Assembly: GCA_034359265.1 (NCBI GenBank)
Contig: CP136891.1
Location: 40,726,001 to 40,790,000 of the forward strand
Source of the DNA: Canna indica
Lineage: Eukaryota > Streptophyta > Magnoliopsida > Zingiberales > Cannaceae
Direction of reading: 5' to 3'
Length of the DNA stretch: 64,000 nucleotides
Shown one piece after another: positions 30,495 through 42,864 of this stretch. The notes beneath the pieces were generated by a model, which ran no database searches, was not told the origin of the DNA, and was given only the letters and a program-made list of their open reading frames with translations. A program made the position numbers and the translations under genes. Position 1 is the stretch's first letter, and every line of letters starts with the position of its first letter.

Positions 30495-32884
30495 CACCAC
30501 CCAGAAACACATCAATAGAAAAATAACAAGTGCAGCTTTATTTGAAATTTCAAAAGTTCACAAGTATTTTTATAAAAGGAAGTAGCTAACATCAACACAA
30601 AATGAAACATCTCAAGTTCAAAGTTGAATACATGCTTTAAAAACCAACAACTCTTAGTGTAGGAAAATGACAAATCTAGACATCTACAATATGACTATCG
30701 GACGCCGCTACGACATCGACGCCACTCCCTGCCCTCCAGCTGCACCATGACTCCAAGCCTCAACTCACTGATCGGACTCTACAAAATAGGGAAAATAAAT
30801 CATGAGTCCACATGAGACTCAGTGAGCGGTTCTTTCGAACCTTCACGTAATCCCCACTAAGCATGCATAAATATGTAAGGCAACATAATATAAGGTTAGG
30901 GATAACATTTGCCACTGTGATGACAACTGACCCCAAAGGTCGTCCTGTATGGACTATACATTTGTGTAGCCAGCCATAACTGCCTAACTAAGCCACATGA
31001 CGCCCAGCCCTTAGGGCCTGCTCATGGACTCGTGGTTTGACTACAACCAACCTTACCACACAAAGATGGTAACATACCGGCCGTTCAGGCCACATAGCAC
31101 ATAAGTGAATCAAATAGATCTTCGGGCCGTCGACTAGGATGGTCTGCTAGTCTCCGGACACCGACTGGGGTAGGGATAGCTAGTCCCACCCAACTGGGGT
31201 TTGACACCTAGCGGGCCCGCTGGTGCAATCTCAAGACCCAATCACTGGCCGAGTTAAGCATCCGTCATTTCAACTACCCATGCTTCTCGGCAGACCATCG
31301 CAAGCACATCACACAATCAAAGTGTCCTAAAGTTTCCTTATTTACACTCGGGCATTTACCTGTATCCGGCCCTATCCCGGGCCCCGTAGGGTCAACAACT
31401 CAATGTTACCCTTCCTTTGAGTGTACACCTAAAAATTCTAGATTCCAAAAAAAGGATCACATACCCAACATGTCTCCATATTTGACATATCATGGATTTA
31501 ATACATACCACATTTAATAAATTTCAGCATCCTAAAAATAAGAAGATTTAACAATTATATCACCATGATTTCATGCCTAATTTCAGCACTAATAATCATA
31601 ACCAGCTTGTAGACGATGATTCTAGCAACTAAAATTAATTAATACAGCATGTCATTGTTTAATCTCAGCATGTAATTATAATTTCCAGCAACTAAATAAT
31701 TATTACAACATGTAATAGTTTAATTTCAGCATATGAAGATAAATTCCAGCAACTAAATAATTATTACAACATGTAAGTGTTTAATTTCAGCATATACATA
31801 TAAATTCCAGCACATGAAACTGAATTGCAGCAAGGTCATGCTAAGGTAGGAACCGAAGTGTAGGTGTTCTATACAAGATGATAGCCTACAACAATACATC
31901 TTTCTACTCTTTAGCCATTCTATCCCTACATATACAAGATGATAGCCTACAAACAAGATATCCTTCTACTCTTTTAGTCATTCTATCCTTACATGTCGAT
32001 CACTTGAGAAATTTACTTTCGAAAACTCAAAACCCTTCCCTTCTCCACTCAACCGAGCCTTAATCCAAGGGCTTTCATCATGCGGCCGTCCCTAGGGGTT
32101 AAGAAGATTAGCACTCTTCCATGTTCTAAGTTTTCTTGATCTATATGAACATATAACATATACAAAGAATCAAATCTACACATTTAAACCACATGAGGAA
32201 TTTAGGGAAAAATTTGGCATGACCTCCCCTCTTTTCCCCTATTCGGCCTATACCTATATTTCAAGAAAACATCGCGAAAACATCTCAAGATCAAACATCT
32301 ACATCTTGAGAGGGTACAAGATCAAATTGCACGAGAAAACGACAAGGAAATCATCATACAAAGCTGGCCCATGAAAACCAGGGGGGTTTGGCTAGGGCCT
32401 CCCCTCAAAACCTTGGTTCTACCACTCACATTGAACAAGGAGGAAGAAGAGGTGGACGTATGCGATCCTGATCCTTTCAACGGTGACACAACTTCCAACG
32501 CCGACCCAAGCTCCTCTCCTCCTCTCCCTCTTGCTCGGCTGTGTGCGGCTCAATGATGAGCCGCATGGCTTGTAGATGAGGGTTTTATTCCCTCATCTAC
32601 ATATGACCTTTATGCCCCCCTAACTTAACTTGGTTCTCAGTCGACTCAGCCCGCGTCCGGCTCGGGCTCCGGTTCTATCCGCATGCACGAGTCGAACTCG
32701 ACTCAAATGAGACATTTAATGCATAAAAGGAAATAACCATTTAACCAATTTTATCTTTATACTTTCATAGGTTGAGTTATACCTTCTACTCAAGGCGATT
32801 CCGAGTCTCGACCCGACTCACCCCGGGTCCGGCGCGCTGCACCAAAAATAATTTTTTATATTAGGAAATTTTTCGAGTCTTACA
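30495..32884 (-). mobile_element. Ty3/gypsy LTR, minus strand, left end missing
   Basis: On the minus strand it begins TGTAAGACTCGAAAAATTTC at 32884. It parallels the LTR at 38478-40902 over its whole length: shared GTGAGCGGTTC..., the GGTGGGACTAGCTATCCC segment (31170-31200), GGCATGACCTCCCC, and the GAGTCCGAT-type block. The last roughly 60 bases, including the TGACA end, are lost at the left. It contains AATTTCAGCAT repeats (31500-31820). No internal region adjoins it, so it is a truncated or solo LTR. Confidence 0.8.
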
Positions 32885-33426
32885 ATAATCAACACTGTAT
32901 AGTAATCAACATTGATAATAATAACAGTAAATAATCAACAATGGCATAATAATCAACACTGACATAATAAGAATAACTCATAATAATCAAAACTGATAAC
33001 AATAACAAATTAAAATCAACATAATAGTAATAACCAGATTAAAATCATAGTAATCCCTAGATCAGAAACCCTAGATTGGAAACCATATATAAATAACCCT
33101 AGATTGGACATTGGAACATCAAAACCCTAGATCGAAGCAAAATCAAAACCCCAACATCATAAACTCTAGATCAAAAACCTAGATTGAAAACCCAAAAATC
33201 AAAACCCTAGATCAAAGCAAAATCAAAATCCCAACATCATAAACCCTAGATCAAAAACCTAGATTGAAAACTAAACATCAAAACCCTAGGTCGAAGAAAC
33301 AACAAAACACAAGTCAGAAGAACATCCAAACAACAAAACCCTAACTCGGAAAAATAGTGAATACAACGGCAAAACCCTAAATCAAAACCCTCGATCGAAA
33401 ATCCGAATATCAGAATCCAACAAAAT
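32885..33426. repeat. AT-rich stretch with telobox-like AAACCCTAGA repeats
   Basis: After an AATCAACA-rich part (32885-33050), an about 80-bp unit recurs (starts near 33121, 33201 and 33280) with AAAACCCTAGATC and AACCTAGATTG words. About a dozen AAACCCTA occurrences lie between 33066 and 33390. These are variants spaced tens of bases apart, not a head-to-tail telomere tract. Confidence 0.8.
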
Positions 33427-35945
33427 TGTAATACCGACTAAAATATTTTATGTGTATTGATTTCAGCGGGTTGCGCGTGACGCGAGAAGGTGTGCGCGGG
33501 CTTGACGTTGGCGCTTTACTTGAGGTGATACCCGGATACTTTGGAAATTTTCTTAATTATGAATTTTAATTGCAAAATATTTTATATGTCATGGATTTAA
33601 AGAGGACTCCGAGTGGAATCCAGCGGTTCAATCGGATCCGAATTCGGACTTGAATCGAGTGAGATAGAGGAGGTTTAATGAACCACTTAAGTTGGGGGGC
33701 AGATTGGTAATTTTAGCCAACTAAATGAAAAATAATAAGTGGGGCGCCGTATGTCTGCTACAGCCACACGGAACTCGAGACACAAGGGTTGAGAGAGGTG
33801 ACATCAAGAGCTTGGGTGCGAGGGTGATCGGACGCCGGAGATCGAGGAGATCAGAGATTGGACACCGAAATTCGTGAGGCTTTCATCTTTCTTCCTACCT
33901 CCCCTCTTCTTGCGAGTGGATTTCCCCTCCCCTTCTCTCCCTTTCTTCCTCTCTTGTGCCACCCCTTCCATGGGGATTTTTAAGAATTGGATGAAGTTGC
34001 CAGAATTTCTTGGCTTTGGTTGGTCGTTGGTATAGGGTTAGCGAAGAAAGGAAGCCTAGGACATCCTTGCAATGTGCGGCAACCCTAGGTATGCCCTAGG
34101 GTTGGTCGGCCATGGGTGGGAGGGGGGGGATGAGGTGTTCTTGATAATGGATTTTATGGACTAGAATTACATGAAGCTTTAATCAGATTATATGCTAAAA
34201 ATTGATGCGTGAATGTTGATTCTATGTACTGAAATTGTGTAGTATAATTGCAAATTTTTTTATGCTGAAATTACATAGCTTTTACATGCTGAAATAGTAT
34301 AGATTTTTATTCTGAAATAGCTTAGTTTTTTATGCTGAAATGGTATAGTTATGATGCTAAGATAATATGTAACAAAGCTGAAAATTTCATATAAAAATGA
34401 TGCAGAAATGATGTGTATGATGCTGGTATACATGCTGGAATTGCATAGTTAGATGCTGATTTTTATATGTGCTGAAATTTCATATTATATGCATGTTCAC
34501 TATGTGTTGGAATTACTTGGGTGTTTGGTAACTTAGTTGCTGAAACTTAGGTGCTATAAATGTGATTGCTGAATTGGATGAATTGTGTGCGTATAGTTCT
34601 GCTATGTTATGCTGAAAATGAAAGTGTAAGGATGGATTTTCATATGCTGAAATTTTATGCTGTTTTGCTGAAATCTGTTAAGTACGTGCTGAGATTGATT
34701 ATTTTATTGGGATGCGAGTTTGCTGCGAGAAATATTGATGTAACCTATCGATTTTCATGTAAACTATAGTTTGGAACCATTAGACATGTTTTGGTAACCT
34801 GAACAGAGGTGTACGGGTAGGAAATGAACACTTATAGTAGGCTGGAATTATTTTTGTATGTGAATAGTGAGCCGGGTTGTGAACTCCGCACACTGTTCTC
34901 GAGTTGCTGTAAATAATTGAAACTTTAGTCCAACATTGGTAGCAAAGCAAGCTATCGCGTGATGACATGAGGGTGTAACCCTCAAGTGAATTTATGAGAA
35001 GTTGAATGGACTTTTGGTGGGCCTTATTGGGCCGAGGTGTGCCCCGCGCACGAGATGGTATCGGGTCGTGCAGGCCTAGTGGTGCGCTCTGCGCACGAGG
35101 CGACATTAGGCCGGGCATGCCGAGTAGTGCGTGTAGCACACGTGATGACTATGGGTTGCATGTTGGGCCGAGTGGTACACATAGAGTTCGAGTGATCATG
35201 GGTCGGAGGGCCTTCCTGACCGAGTTGGGTATTGGTTCTAGAGGGCCTTCCTAGACCAGTGAGCCCGAGAAGAGCTTCAGTTGGGTACTAGTTCTAGATG
35301 GCCTTCCTAGACCAGTGAACCCGCGAAGAAATTCAGTTGGATACTGGTTCTAGAAGGTCTTCCTAGACCAGTGAACCCGAGGAGAGATACAGTTGGGTGA
35401 TGGTTCTAGAGGGCCTTCCGAGACTAGTGAGCCTGAGAGGAGAGTCAGTTGGACACTGAGTCTAGAGGGTCTTCCTAGACCAGTGATCCTGTGAAGAGTG
35501 TTTAATTGGGATTTGGAAATTAGAAGACACTTTTCGTAGAGTCGGATGAGAGCACATTCCTTATTTAATTAATTTGACATCCGCACTCACTTAACATATT
35601 ATATCTTGTTATGACTGGATTTTACTTAGTGAGGATTGGGAGACCACTCATTGAGTTTTATACTCACTTTTATTACTATGTTTGTTTTGCAGAGCGTGAT
35701 TCTAAGGTACAGCACAGCTAATGAGAGCGGACTCTGGTAGTGATCTCGTGAACTGGTTGGTGTAGTTGAGTCAAGTTGAGTCGAGTCTATGTTTGAGAAC
35801 TGAGATTGTATAGCTTTCAGTGTGTTCTAGAACCGATAAACTATTGTTGAGTTGTTTTATGAAATATTTGTCATGTGAACTATGTTTTTGATACTGAGTT
35901 GTCACCAACTATGTTCTAGAACTATGTTTGAACCGACGAGTCATG
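33427..35945 (+). mobile_element. Ty3/gypsy LTR, plus strand, 3' end missing
   Basis: It begins TGTAATACCGAC at 33427 with CAGCGGG following, as in the LTRs at 55333 and 59004. A leader with GAGATCGGACGCCGG lies near 33830, then long stretches of TGCTGAAAT words (34140-34720), GGGCC-rich segments, the 56-bp minisatellite (35234-35515), and the late-LTR motifs GACCACTCATTGAGT and TTTTGCAGAGCGTGA. The terminal GGGGTGTGACA is missing, so it is truncated near 35945. Confidence 0.75.
35234..35515 (+). repeat. 56-bp minisatellite, five copies, inside a gypsy LTR
   Basis: GTTCTAGAGGGCCTTCCTAG recurs at 35235, 35291, 35347, 35403 and about 35459, an exact 56-base period with substitutions. Each unit holds the near-palindrome TCTAGAGGGCCTTCCTAGA. 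Confidence 0.93.
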
Positions 35946-36152
35946 AGCGAAAAAAAAAGAAACTTAAGCGAAAAAAACTATACCTGACAAAGGAGATCGC
36001 CGACGAGTGGATGATCAGGTACTTTTCACCGAAGTCGATGAAGGAGATCGCCAACGAGTGATCGAGTTTGGAGGTGGCAACAACTTGTCGCCTGTTGCCA
36101 CAAGTAGCCGAGTGATGATAGAAAGAGAAGGTTGGGCGTCGAGTGATGGAGC
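35946..36152. other. short unassigned stretch
   Basis: Contains duplicated GAAGGAGATCGCCGACGAGTG-like words (about 35988 and 36042). No gene is seen. Confidence 0.4.
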
Positions 36153-36665
36153 TAGGGGTGGCAATTTTATCCGCATCCGCTAACTAAAAACCGCATCCGC
36201 ACCGTATGCGATCCATATCCGCAAGTAAAAATGGATATGGATACGGATACGGATTTAGAAAACTTATATCCGCACGGATATGGTGCGGATACGGATATGG
36301 CTGTGGATTCGCACCGTATCCGCGTCTCTGAATTACTATTTTGCATATATAAGTTATTAATATATATAAGAGCTCTATGGTAATTTCATGTCAAGATGAA
36401 TTTTGAAATATATTATATATATATTTTGGATCAATGAATTGGTATTTTATTGATTTTTTTAATTAAATATATAATTTTAATATTTTTTTATTAAATACGG
36501 TGCGGATACGGATGCGGTGCGGATATCCGTATATGAAACGGTGCGGATATGGATATCCATATTCACATCAGTAGCGGATACGGTGCGGATACAGATGGGC
36601 GGATATGGGGTGCGGTGCGGATACGGATAATCCAGTATCCGCACCGTATCCGCTCCGTTGCTAGC
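36153..36665. repeat. CCGCATCCGCACCGTATCC-type degenerate repeat, inverted halves
   Basis: It starts TAGGGGTGGCAATTTTATCC. GCGGATACGGTGCGGATACGG and its complement recur on both sides of an AT-rich centre (36340-36490), so the unit can fold back. The start resembles the termini of common plant transposons beginning TAGGGGTGGCAA, but a matching right end is not present. Confidence 0.75.
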
Positions 36666-36968
36666 CGTAGATGGAGCCCTAACGGGCGAAAGGGGTTTTG
36701 TGCGGTTTTTGGGCGAAACGGGCGAAAAGTACGAAAATGGCATGATATTTACAAGTATGCCACCGCACTTTTCGCGAGTTTTTGCGAAAATCGGGGAAAC
36801 TACTCCAAGTACTTTTCGGGATGTAGTGTTAAATGGCTTTTGTGAAAATTAGTTTTCGCGAAACATGAACCGAAAACCCTTCACTTTTCGTCAACAAACA
36901 TGCTTTCGATCCGATTTTCATTTTCGGGCGAAAACGAAAACCCAAAAGTGGGCTAACAAACACGCCCT
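36666..36968. mobile_element. terminal segment of a PIF/Harbinger-like element (second copy)
   Basis: It matches the terminal segment at 45330-45594 in the same orientation: CGAAACGGGCG..., TTTACAAGTATGCCACCGC, TTTTTGCGAAAA, TCAACAAACATGCTTTCGA, ending GGGCTAACAAACACGCCC. It is preceded by ACGGGCGAAAGGGG. It represents an end without its other half. Confidence 0.6.
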
Positions 36969-36969
36969 A

Positions 36970-38320
36970 TAATAGAAGATTGCCATCCAATTTCAAACCA
37001 AAAAGGTAAACTTGATATAGGGCCATGTTGGAAAAAAAAATTACTAACACGGTAGCATTACCAGACTGAAAGCATAATCTGAAGCAAGATATTGATACAT
37101 AACACAGTAGCATAACCACACTGAAACCATACTGAAAGCAACAATACTGAAACCAACCCATAACCATGAAATCAAAAAAAATTATGGCCCAATGGAATCA
37201 AAGCAGCAAGACAAATTAAATAGACAATCAGCAGATTGAAGTGAGACTGAAAGCAGCAAGATATTGATACATAAAACCATAGTGAAAATCATACTGAAAC
37301 CACCTTGAAACCAAACTGAAACCAGACTTAAAATAGCAAGACCAGACTGAAACCAGAATGAATGTATTATAACAATATCAAAGATATTACAACAACACTA
37401 ACATATATTACAACAAGACCAACAAATATTATAGCCACCAACAACCCATATCAGTCCAACAACATAAATGAATATAGGATTATGAAGGAAAATGTGTATC
37501 ACCAAAAGTTGGTGATCGCCTCCAATTCATAGTCCACCAAAATAGTTTGCCCATTATCTCAAAACAACCAAAGTATAAAATCACAACCACGCATTTATAT
37601 AAGCACAACCAAGCGCAACCACACATTTATATAAAAGCATAACCACACACAGATAAAAAGCTTAACATGATAATGGGCAACATTACTTTACGACTTTAGA
37701 AGGAAAGTGCACATAACCATTGATTGGTTATCGCCTCCAATTCCTCGCCGATATAAAACTAAGTTAATCTATTCTAATAAATTAAAGGCATCCAATTACA
37801 TTAGTAGTCAAACACATATTTAGGTTTACATCATTCAAGTTATCCAACCTATTTAAACAAAAAAACAAGGGCAATGAAAACAAGTACTATCAATCCCTTG
37901 CAACCCATGTCAAGGGGTTTATCCATTTTTGCCTCTAGTGAGGGAGGTCCCTACTTATTTGGTTCACTTCTTCTTCCCCATCGCGTATCGTTGTTGCAAT
38001 GGGAGTGATCCATCAGAAGAGTTGACAACCTTTGGGACTATTTGTGCAAGCTGCATATAATTGGTCGGGGCTTTTTGCACTTTCGCTTATCCTTATTGCG
38101 GCTCGCAAACCGCAAAAAACAATCTCTGTTTTGATATCTCAATCAAATACGTTGTATTTTCATTTATTCAGGATGAAGAAGCTGCCATTCTATTTAATAA
38201 AACCAAAATTAGTATATTGTTGGTACCACATACTATCAAAATTAAATATAATTAAAAATTAATTGTATTACAAGTCCAAAGCATATAATTCTATTACATG
38301 TTTAAATATGAAAGGGCAAT
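36970..38320. other. AT-rich non-coding stretch, probably Harbinger interior
   Basis: Repeated ACTGAAACCA and CTGAAAGCA words (37060-37350) and two copies of GGTGATCGCCTCCAATTC / GGTTATCGCCTCCAATTCC (near 37510 and 37725). No frame of known family. It lies downstream of the transposase's last exon. Confidence 0.45.
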
Positions 38321-38477
38321 CAGCGTCGATGTTCCCAAAGCTGATTTTCAATCCCCTCTCGAATGTCATGCATAACATTTTGAGTTGAAGAAGATTCACC
38401 AACGAATGATTGAATAGGGGGTGAAGATTGATTTTCATCATCAATAATAACTTCTTCATTGCTCCAAATATCGATTA

Positions 38478-40902
38478 TGTCACACCCCAACTTAGGGTCG
38501 TGTGACCGGCCATGGTCTTTGTCCTACCCCGAAGCCTACTACATACACTGACTAACAAGAAACCAGAAACACGTGAATAAAAATAACGATGCAGCTTTAT
38601 TCAAATTTTTAAAGAAGGTTCACAATTTTTAATAAAAGGAAAAGTTGCGAAACAATAACCACAATATGAAACAACTCAAATAGACACTCTCAGTGTATGA
38701 AAAACAACAGTTCTAGACCTCTAGACTATGACAACTGGACGCTACTATGAGATCTACGCTACTTCCTGCCCTCCAACTGCACTATGACTCCAAGCCTCAA
38801 CTCACTGATCGGGCTTTGAAAACAAGGAAAATAAATCGTGAGCCCACATGGGACTTAGTGAGTGGTTCTTCCGAACCTCCACATAAATCCTCAATAATCA
38901 CACATATATATAAGTCAGCAAAACATAAAGTTAGGGATCTAATTTACTTCTGATATGACAACGGACCTCAAGGGTCATCCTGTTCAGACCATACATTCAT
39001 TTAACCAGCCATAACAGCCCAACTAAGCAACATGGCACCTGGCCATTAGGGCCTGCTCATGAACTAGTGGTTCGGCTCTAACCTGCCCTACCACACAATG
39101 ATAGTAATATACTGGCCGTACGACCTACATAACACACAAGTGAATCAGGGAAATCTCCGGGCTGTCGACTAGGATGGTCTGCTAGTCTCCGAACACCTAC
39201 TAGGTTAGGGATAGCTAGTCCCACCCAACTGGGGTCTGACACCTAGCTGGCCCGCTGGTGCAATCTCAAGACCTTTAAATCATTGGCTGAGTTGAGCATT
39301 AGTCATTCCGACTATTCATGCTTCTCGGCTGACCATCGCAATCACATCACACAAGCAAAGTGTCCTAGAGTTTCCTTATTTAAAATCTCGGGTGTCCACC
39401 CGTTCTCAGCCCTTTACTCCGGACGGAATCATGCACACACTACTGCTCGCTGATTGTTTCTTAGGTGTGAGATCTAACTTGTCTACTTTTGAGTTTCCAT
39501 AAATAACATGCATCTTAGAGTTTCATGTTAATCATCTAGCGTCATATACTACCTTTGCTAATGTGAGCTACATGTCATAAGCATGGAAATGCACCCAATA
39601 ACAACATTGCACAACATATAATTTACAAATAAATTACTTCACGTCACCTACTATGCATAGCCACATGATTCAAATGATAAGGAATTTAAATCTTGCATTA
39701 AACAATAACTTCAACAAGGAAAGAAATTATCTAACATGGTAAAAGTATAACCAAATTTCAGAATTTAAATAGGGAAGATTTAAGAATGATTACTGCCCTA
39801 CAATACTACTAAATACACGCACCAACGTCGTAGACTTCCTTAATTTGAGTCTTACCTAAAAGTCATCTTGATTCTACTGGTCAATCTAGGCAACCCTCGT
39901 TTCCTATTGTTTTGAGTATTCCTAATTATGATGGCTAACTCCTAGAGGCCACCATCCCCTCCATCCTTGCTCGGCCAAGCCTTCAAGGGTAGGAACAAGG
40001 GGAAAAACTAACCCCAAACCCTAGTATCTTGTTTCCAATCTACCCTAACCAAGCCATTGATCAAACCTGCACACCCCTTGCTCGGCCGAGCCATGGACGA
40101 GTGCTTTCCCCTTATTTGGCCGAGCCTACTTGGCTAAGAGGAGGAGTTTCAATCATCAATTTCAGTAAATAAACTATAACTCCACTCGATATAGATACAA
40201 GATCGATCACAAGGATTTTACATCCGTCGAGGGAATTGCAGAAAATTCCGGCATGACCTTTCCCCTTTTCCCTTTACCCGGCAGCCCCTAAAACATCAAA
40301 GATCCAGAAAACTACGGTAGATCCAATGTAATAACAATTAAAACAGCGATACGAAGATCAAGATACCATGAATTGATGAAAACTCACGAGGAAATCACCA
40401 CCTAGCAGTCCTAGGGCACTCGCCTCCCCCAAAACAACAAAGGAACACAACCACTCACCTCGATTTAGGAAGAAGAAGGATGGACGATGGCGATCTCGAT
40501 CCTTCCGACGGTGACACGATTCTGGCTCCGACCCAAGCCTTCCCCTCCTCCTTCTATTTTCTCGGGCTGCGTGCGTCTCAAGGATGAGCCGCACGGCTAC
40601 AGATGAGGGGTTTTGTTCCCTCATCTACCATTTACCTAAATGCCCTTCCTCATAACTTAGCCCCTACTCAACTCAATCCGAGTCCGATTCGGGCTCCGAT
40701 TCGATCCGCATACACCATTCGAACTCGACTCTAATAAGATATCTAATGCTTAAAAAGGAAATGTTCATTTAACCAATTAAACTTCATAGGTCGAGTTATA
40801 CCTTCTACTCGAGGCGATTTCGCGGCTCGACTCGACTAGCCCCTGGTCCAGTGCGCTGCACCAAAATAGATTTTTTTATATTAGGAAACCTCGGGTCTTA
40901 CA
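38478..40902 (-). mobile_element. 3' LTR of a minus-strand Ty3/gypsy element (2425 bp)
   Basis: On the minus strand it runs from TGTAAGACCCGAGGTTTCC (40902) to GTTGGGGTGTGACA (38478). The polypurine tract AAGGGGGGAAGGT lies directly upstream (40904-40916) and the end of pol beyond it, so this is a 3' LTR. It is the most complete minus-strand reference for the LTR family of this window. The left flank is the PIF/Harbinger transposase C-terminal exon. Confidence 0.9.
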
Positions 40903-40924
40903 ACCTTCCCCCCTTACGGGCAAT

Positions 40925-41838
40925 TCATCCTCGAATTTTGTTGAATTATAAAGACTTATCAGTTCTTCAAACAAGGAAGGGTAACGCTCTCTCATGTCTC
41001 ACTCTACCTCCCAAGTGGCTTCTTGCCCGTAGTGGCGCTCCCATCTAACTTTCACCAATGAGCCCGTAGTCGACTCATCCCTCACATATCTTCGGAGCAT
41101 TGACACATGTAAAACTGGGTGAACTTTGCTCAGCCTAGGAGGCAAAGCCAGCTCGTAAGCCACCGCGCCTCTCCGCTTGAGAATAGGGAAAGGCCCAATG
41201 AACCTAGGGCTCAACTTCCCCTTCTTCCCAAACCGGACTACCCCTTTCATGGGGGAACCTTCAAGAACACAAGTCACCCTCAACAAACTCCAAGTCTCTG
41301 GCCTTCTTATCGGCATACATTTTCTGACGACTCTGGGCCGCTAGTAATCTTTCCTTTATAATTTTCGATCACCTTCTCTACCGCTTCCTCAACCAGATCA
41401 AGACCCAACATGAGTGATTCTTCGACCTCAAACCAGCCCACAAGAGACCTACACCGCCGCCCATACAAGACCTCGAAAGGAGCCATGTCAATGCTACTGT
41501 GATAGCTATTATTGTAGGCAAACTCGATCAATGGTAGGTGTTTCTTCCAACCGTCGGCCATATCCAAGACACACGCCCTCAGCATATCTCTGAAGGTTTG
41601 GATGGTTCTCTCAGACTGTCCATCTGTTTGCGGATGGAAAGCCGTGCTGAAACGTACTTGAGTACCCAAGGCTTCTTGGAAGGACTGCCAAAACCGGATT
41701 GTGAACTGGGTACCTCGATCTGATATGATCTTCATTGGGGTACCATGATAAGCCATAATCCTGTCTAAAAATAGTCTGGCATACTGTTCCGCAGAGAAGA
41801 TCATTTTCATCGTAGAGAAGATCGTTTTCACCTTTCAC
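40925..41838 (-). pseudogene. Ty3/gypsy integrase C-terminal half and pol tail
   Basis: The minus-strand frame 41831-41307 gives SAEQYARLFLDRIMAYHG, then KIISDRGTQFTIRFWQSFQE and FHPQTDGQSERTIQTFRDML. This is the integrase catalytic core with the second Asp (SDRG) and the Glu (GQSE), followed by FAYNNSYHSSIDMAPFE. A frameshift near 41310 leads to 41316-40999: MKGVVRFGKKGKLSPRFIGP, VAYELALPPRLSKVHPVLHV and ERHYGQEATWEVE, the GPY/F module and tail. A stop-containing extension to about 40930 reaches the polypurine tract. Everything upstream (gag, protease, reverse transcriptase, RNase H, zinc finger and first catalytic Asp) is deleted at about 41840, where the sequence abuts the Harbinger transposase. 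Confidence 0.9.
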
Positions 41839-42864
41839 CACGATAAGGTGCCAAAAATCTAGATACGTTCATGATATCCCGCATCAACCACGTAGAATTA
41901 ATCTACCAATCTGAAATAAAAAATTCTATTAAAACCAAATCAATCTTTACGTAGGTGAATAGCATGTTGTGAGTGCATGCTGCCATTATATTTTGTGTAA
42001 TGGTTCCGTTACGACCCTGGTATAAAGATGCCTTATTTGCAGGAACAAATGCCGAGACATGTGTCTCGTCAATCGCCCCTATGCAATTCTACAAAAGGAT
42101 TGTTCAAATGTTAGACAACCTCTATGCAATTATACATAAGGACTATGAAAGGATTTTACCTCAAAATAAGGGAACCACATAGGATGCCCTTCAATTTCAG
42201 GTTGAATAGTCCTTGGTTCTCAGGGTTTGATAATTGTTGTACCCTATATAAGAACCGCTGCAAGTGTCGACTTGAACCATTTGTGGTATGTTTGAGTTGA
42301 GTGTTGATACTGCTCCGCAACAACTCGAACTCGTTCATTATAACATAGTGTATATAAGAACATTGCAACTGCTTCCTCCACATGTATATTTTGATATTCT
42401 AAGCCAAATCTCCGAAGATCGATGCATAATCTAAGGAACAGACTTGGCTCCATACGCAAGTTCTCGTAGCATCATACATGACTATGCATTAACTCCTGCA
42501 CATAGTTCGCACCTCTCCAAATTGAAGTATGCACTGTGCTCTTCTTGGGGTTGTGTTTTCTAATTCATCCAACTTATCCAATATATTCAACATGAGTGAT
42601 AATACCAAGTCATCAAAAAATTCTTCATCGCTATAAGATGTATGTGGAGGTTGATGACTCATTCTACGACAATTAAAAAATAAGTAATGCATATTTCTAA
42701 GCACAGTGAATAAACTAAAAGCATAATGCATGAAAGTAAACAAACTAGAAATACATTGTTCAATAACCAAAGCATGAAAAGGCAGGAAAACAAAGTATCA
42801 TTACACACATAGTTTAATGTCTAGTTCAATGTCTAACCGACATCATAAAAAATAAAATAATGTG

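Larger units (their letters stand above)
38325..42662 (-). pseudogene. PIF/Harbinger transposase, broken by a gypsy insertion
   Basis: On the minus strand, an ATG at 42662 opens MSHQPPHTSYSDEEFFDDLV. After a frame change near 42530, GANYVQELMHSHV and ENLRMEPSLFLRLCIDLR lead into the N-terminal helix-turn-helix (VEEAVAMFLYTLCYNERVRV, ending near 42244). After an intron-like gap come NCIGAIDETHVSAFVPA with the first catalytic Asp (about 42095-42045), then VVDAGYHERI and RFLAPYRGER (about 41900-41843), hallmarks of DDE_4-type Harbinger transposases. The chain is then interrupted by gypsy sequence (38478-41840). Its C-terminal tail, IDIWSNEEVIIDDENQ to NQLWEHRR, resumes at 38477 and stops near 38325. 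The middle and last catalytic acidic residues are missing. Several stops and frameshifts mean it is dead. Confidence 0.85.

Noticed and set aside
33066..33390. Interstitial telomere
   Set aside because: AAACCCTA words are spaced by tens of bases inside a longer unit, not tandem CCCTAAA.
35234..35515. CRISPR-like regular repeats
   Set aside because: The 56-bp units are contiguous with no unique spacers and lie inside a plant LTR.
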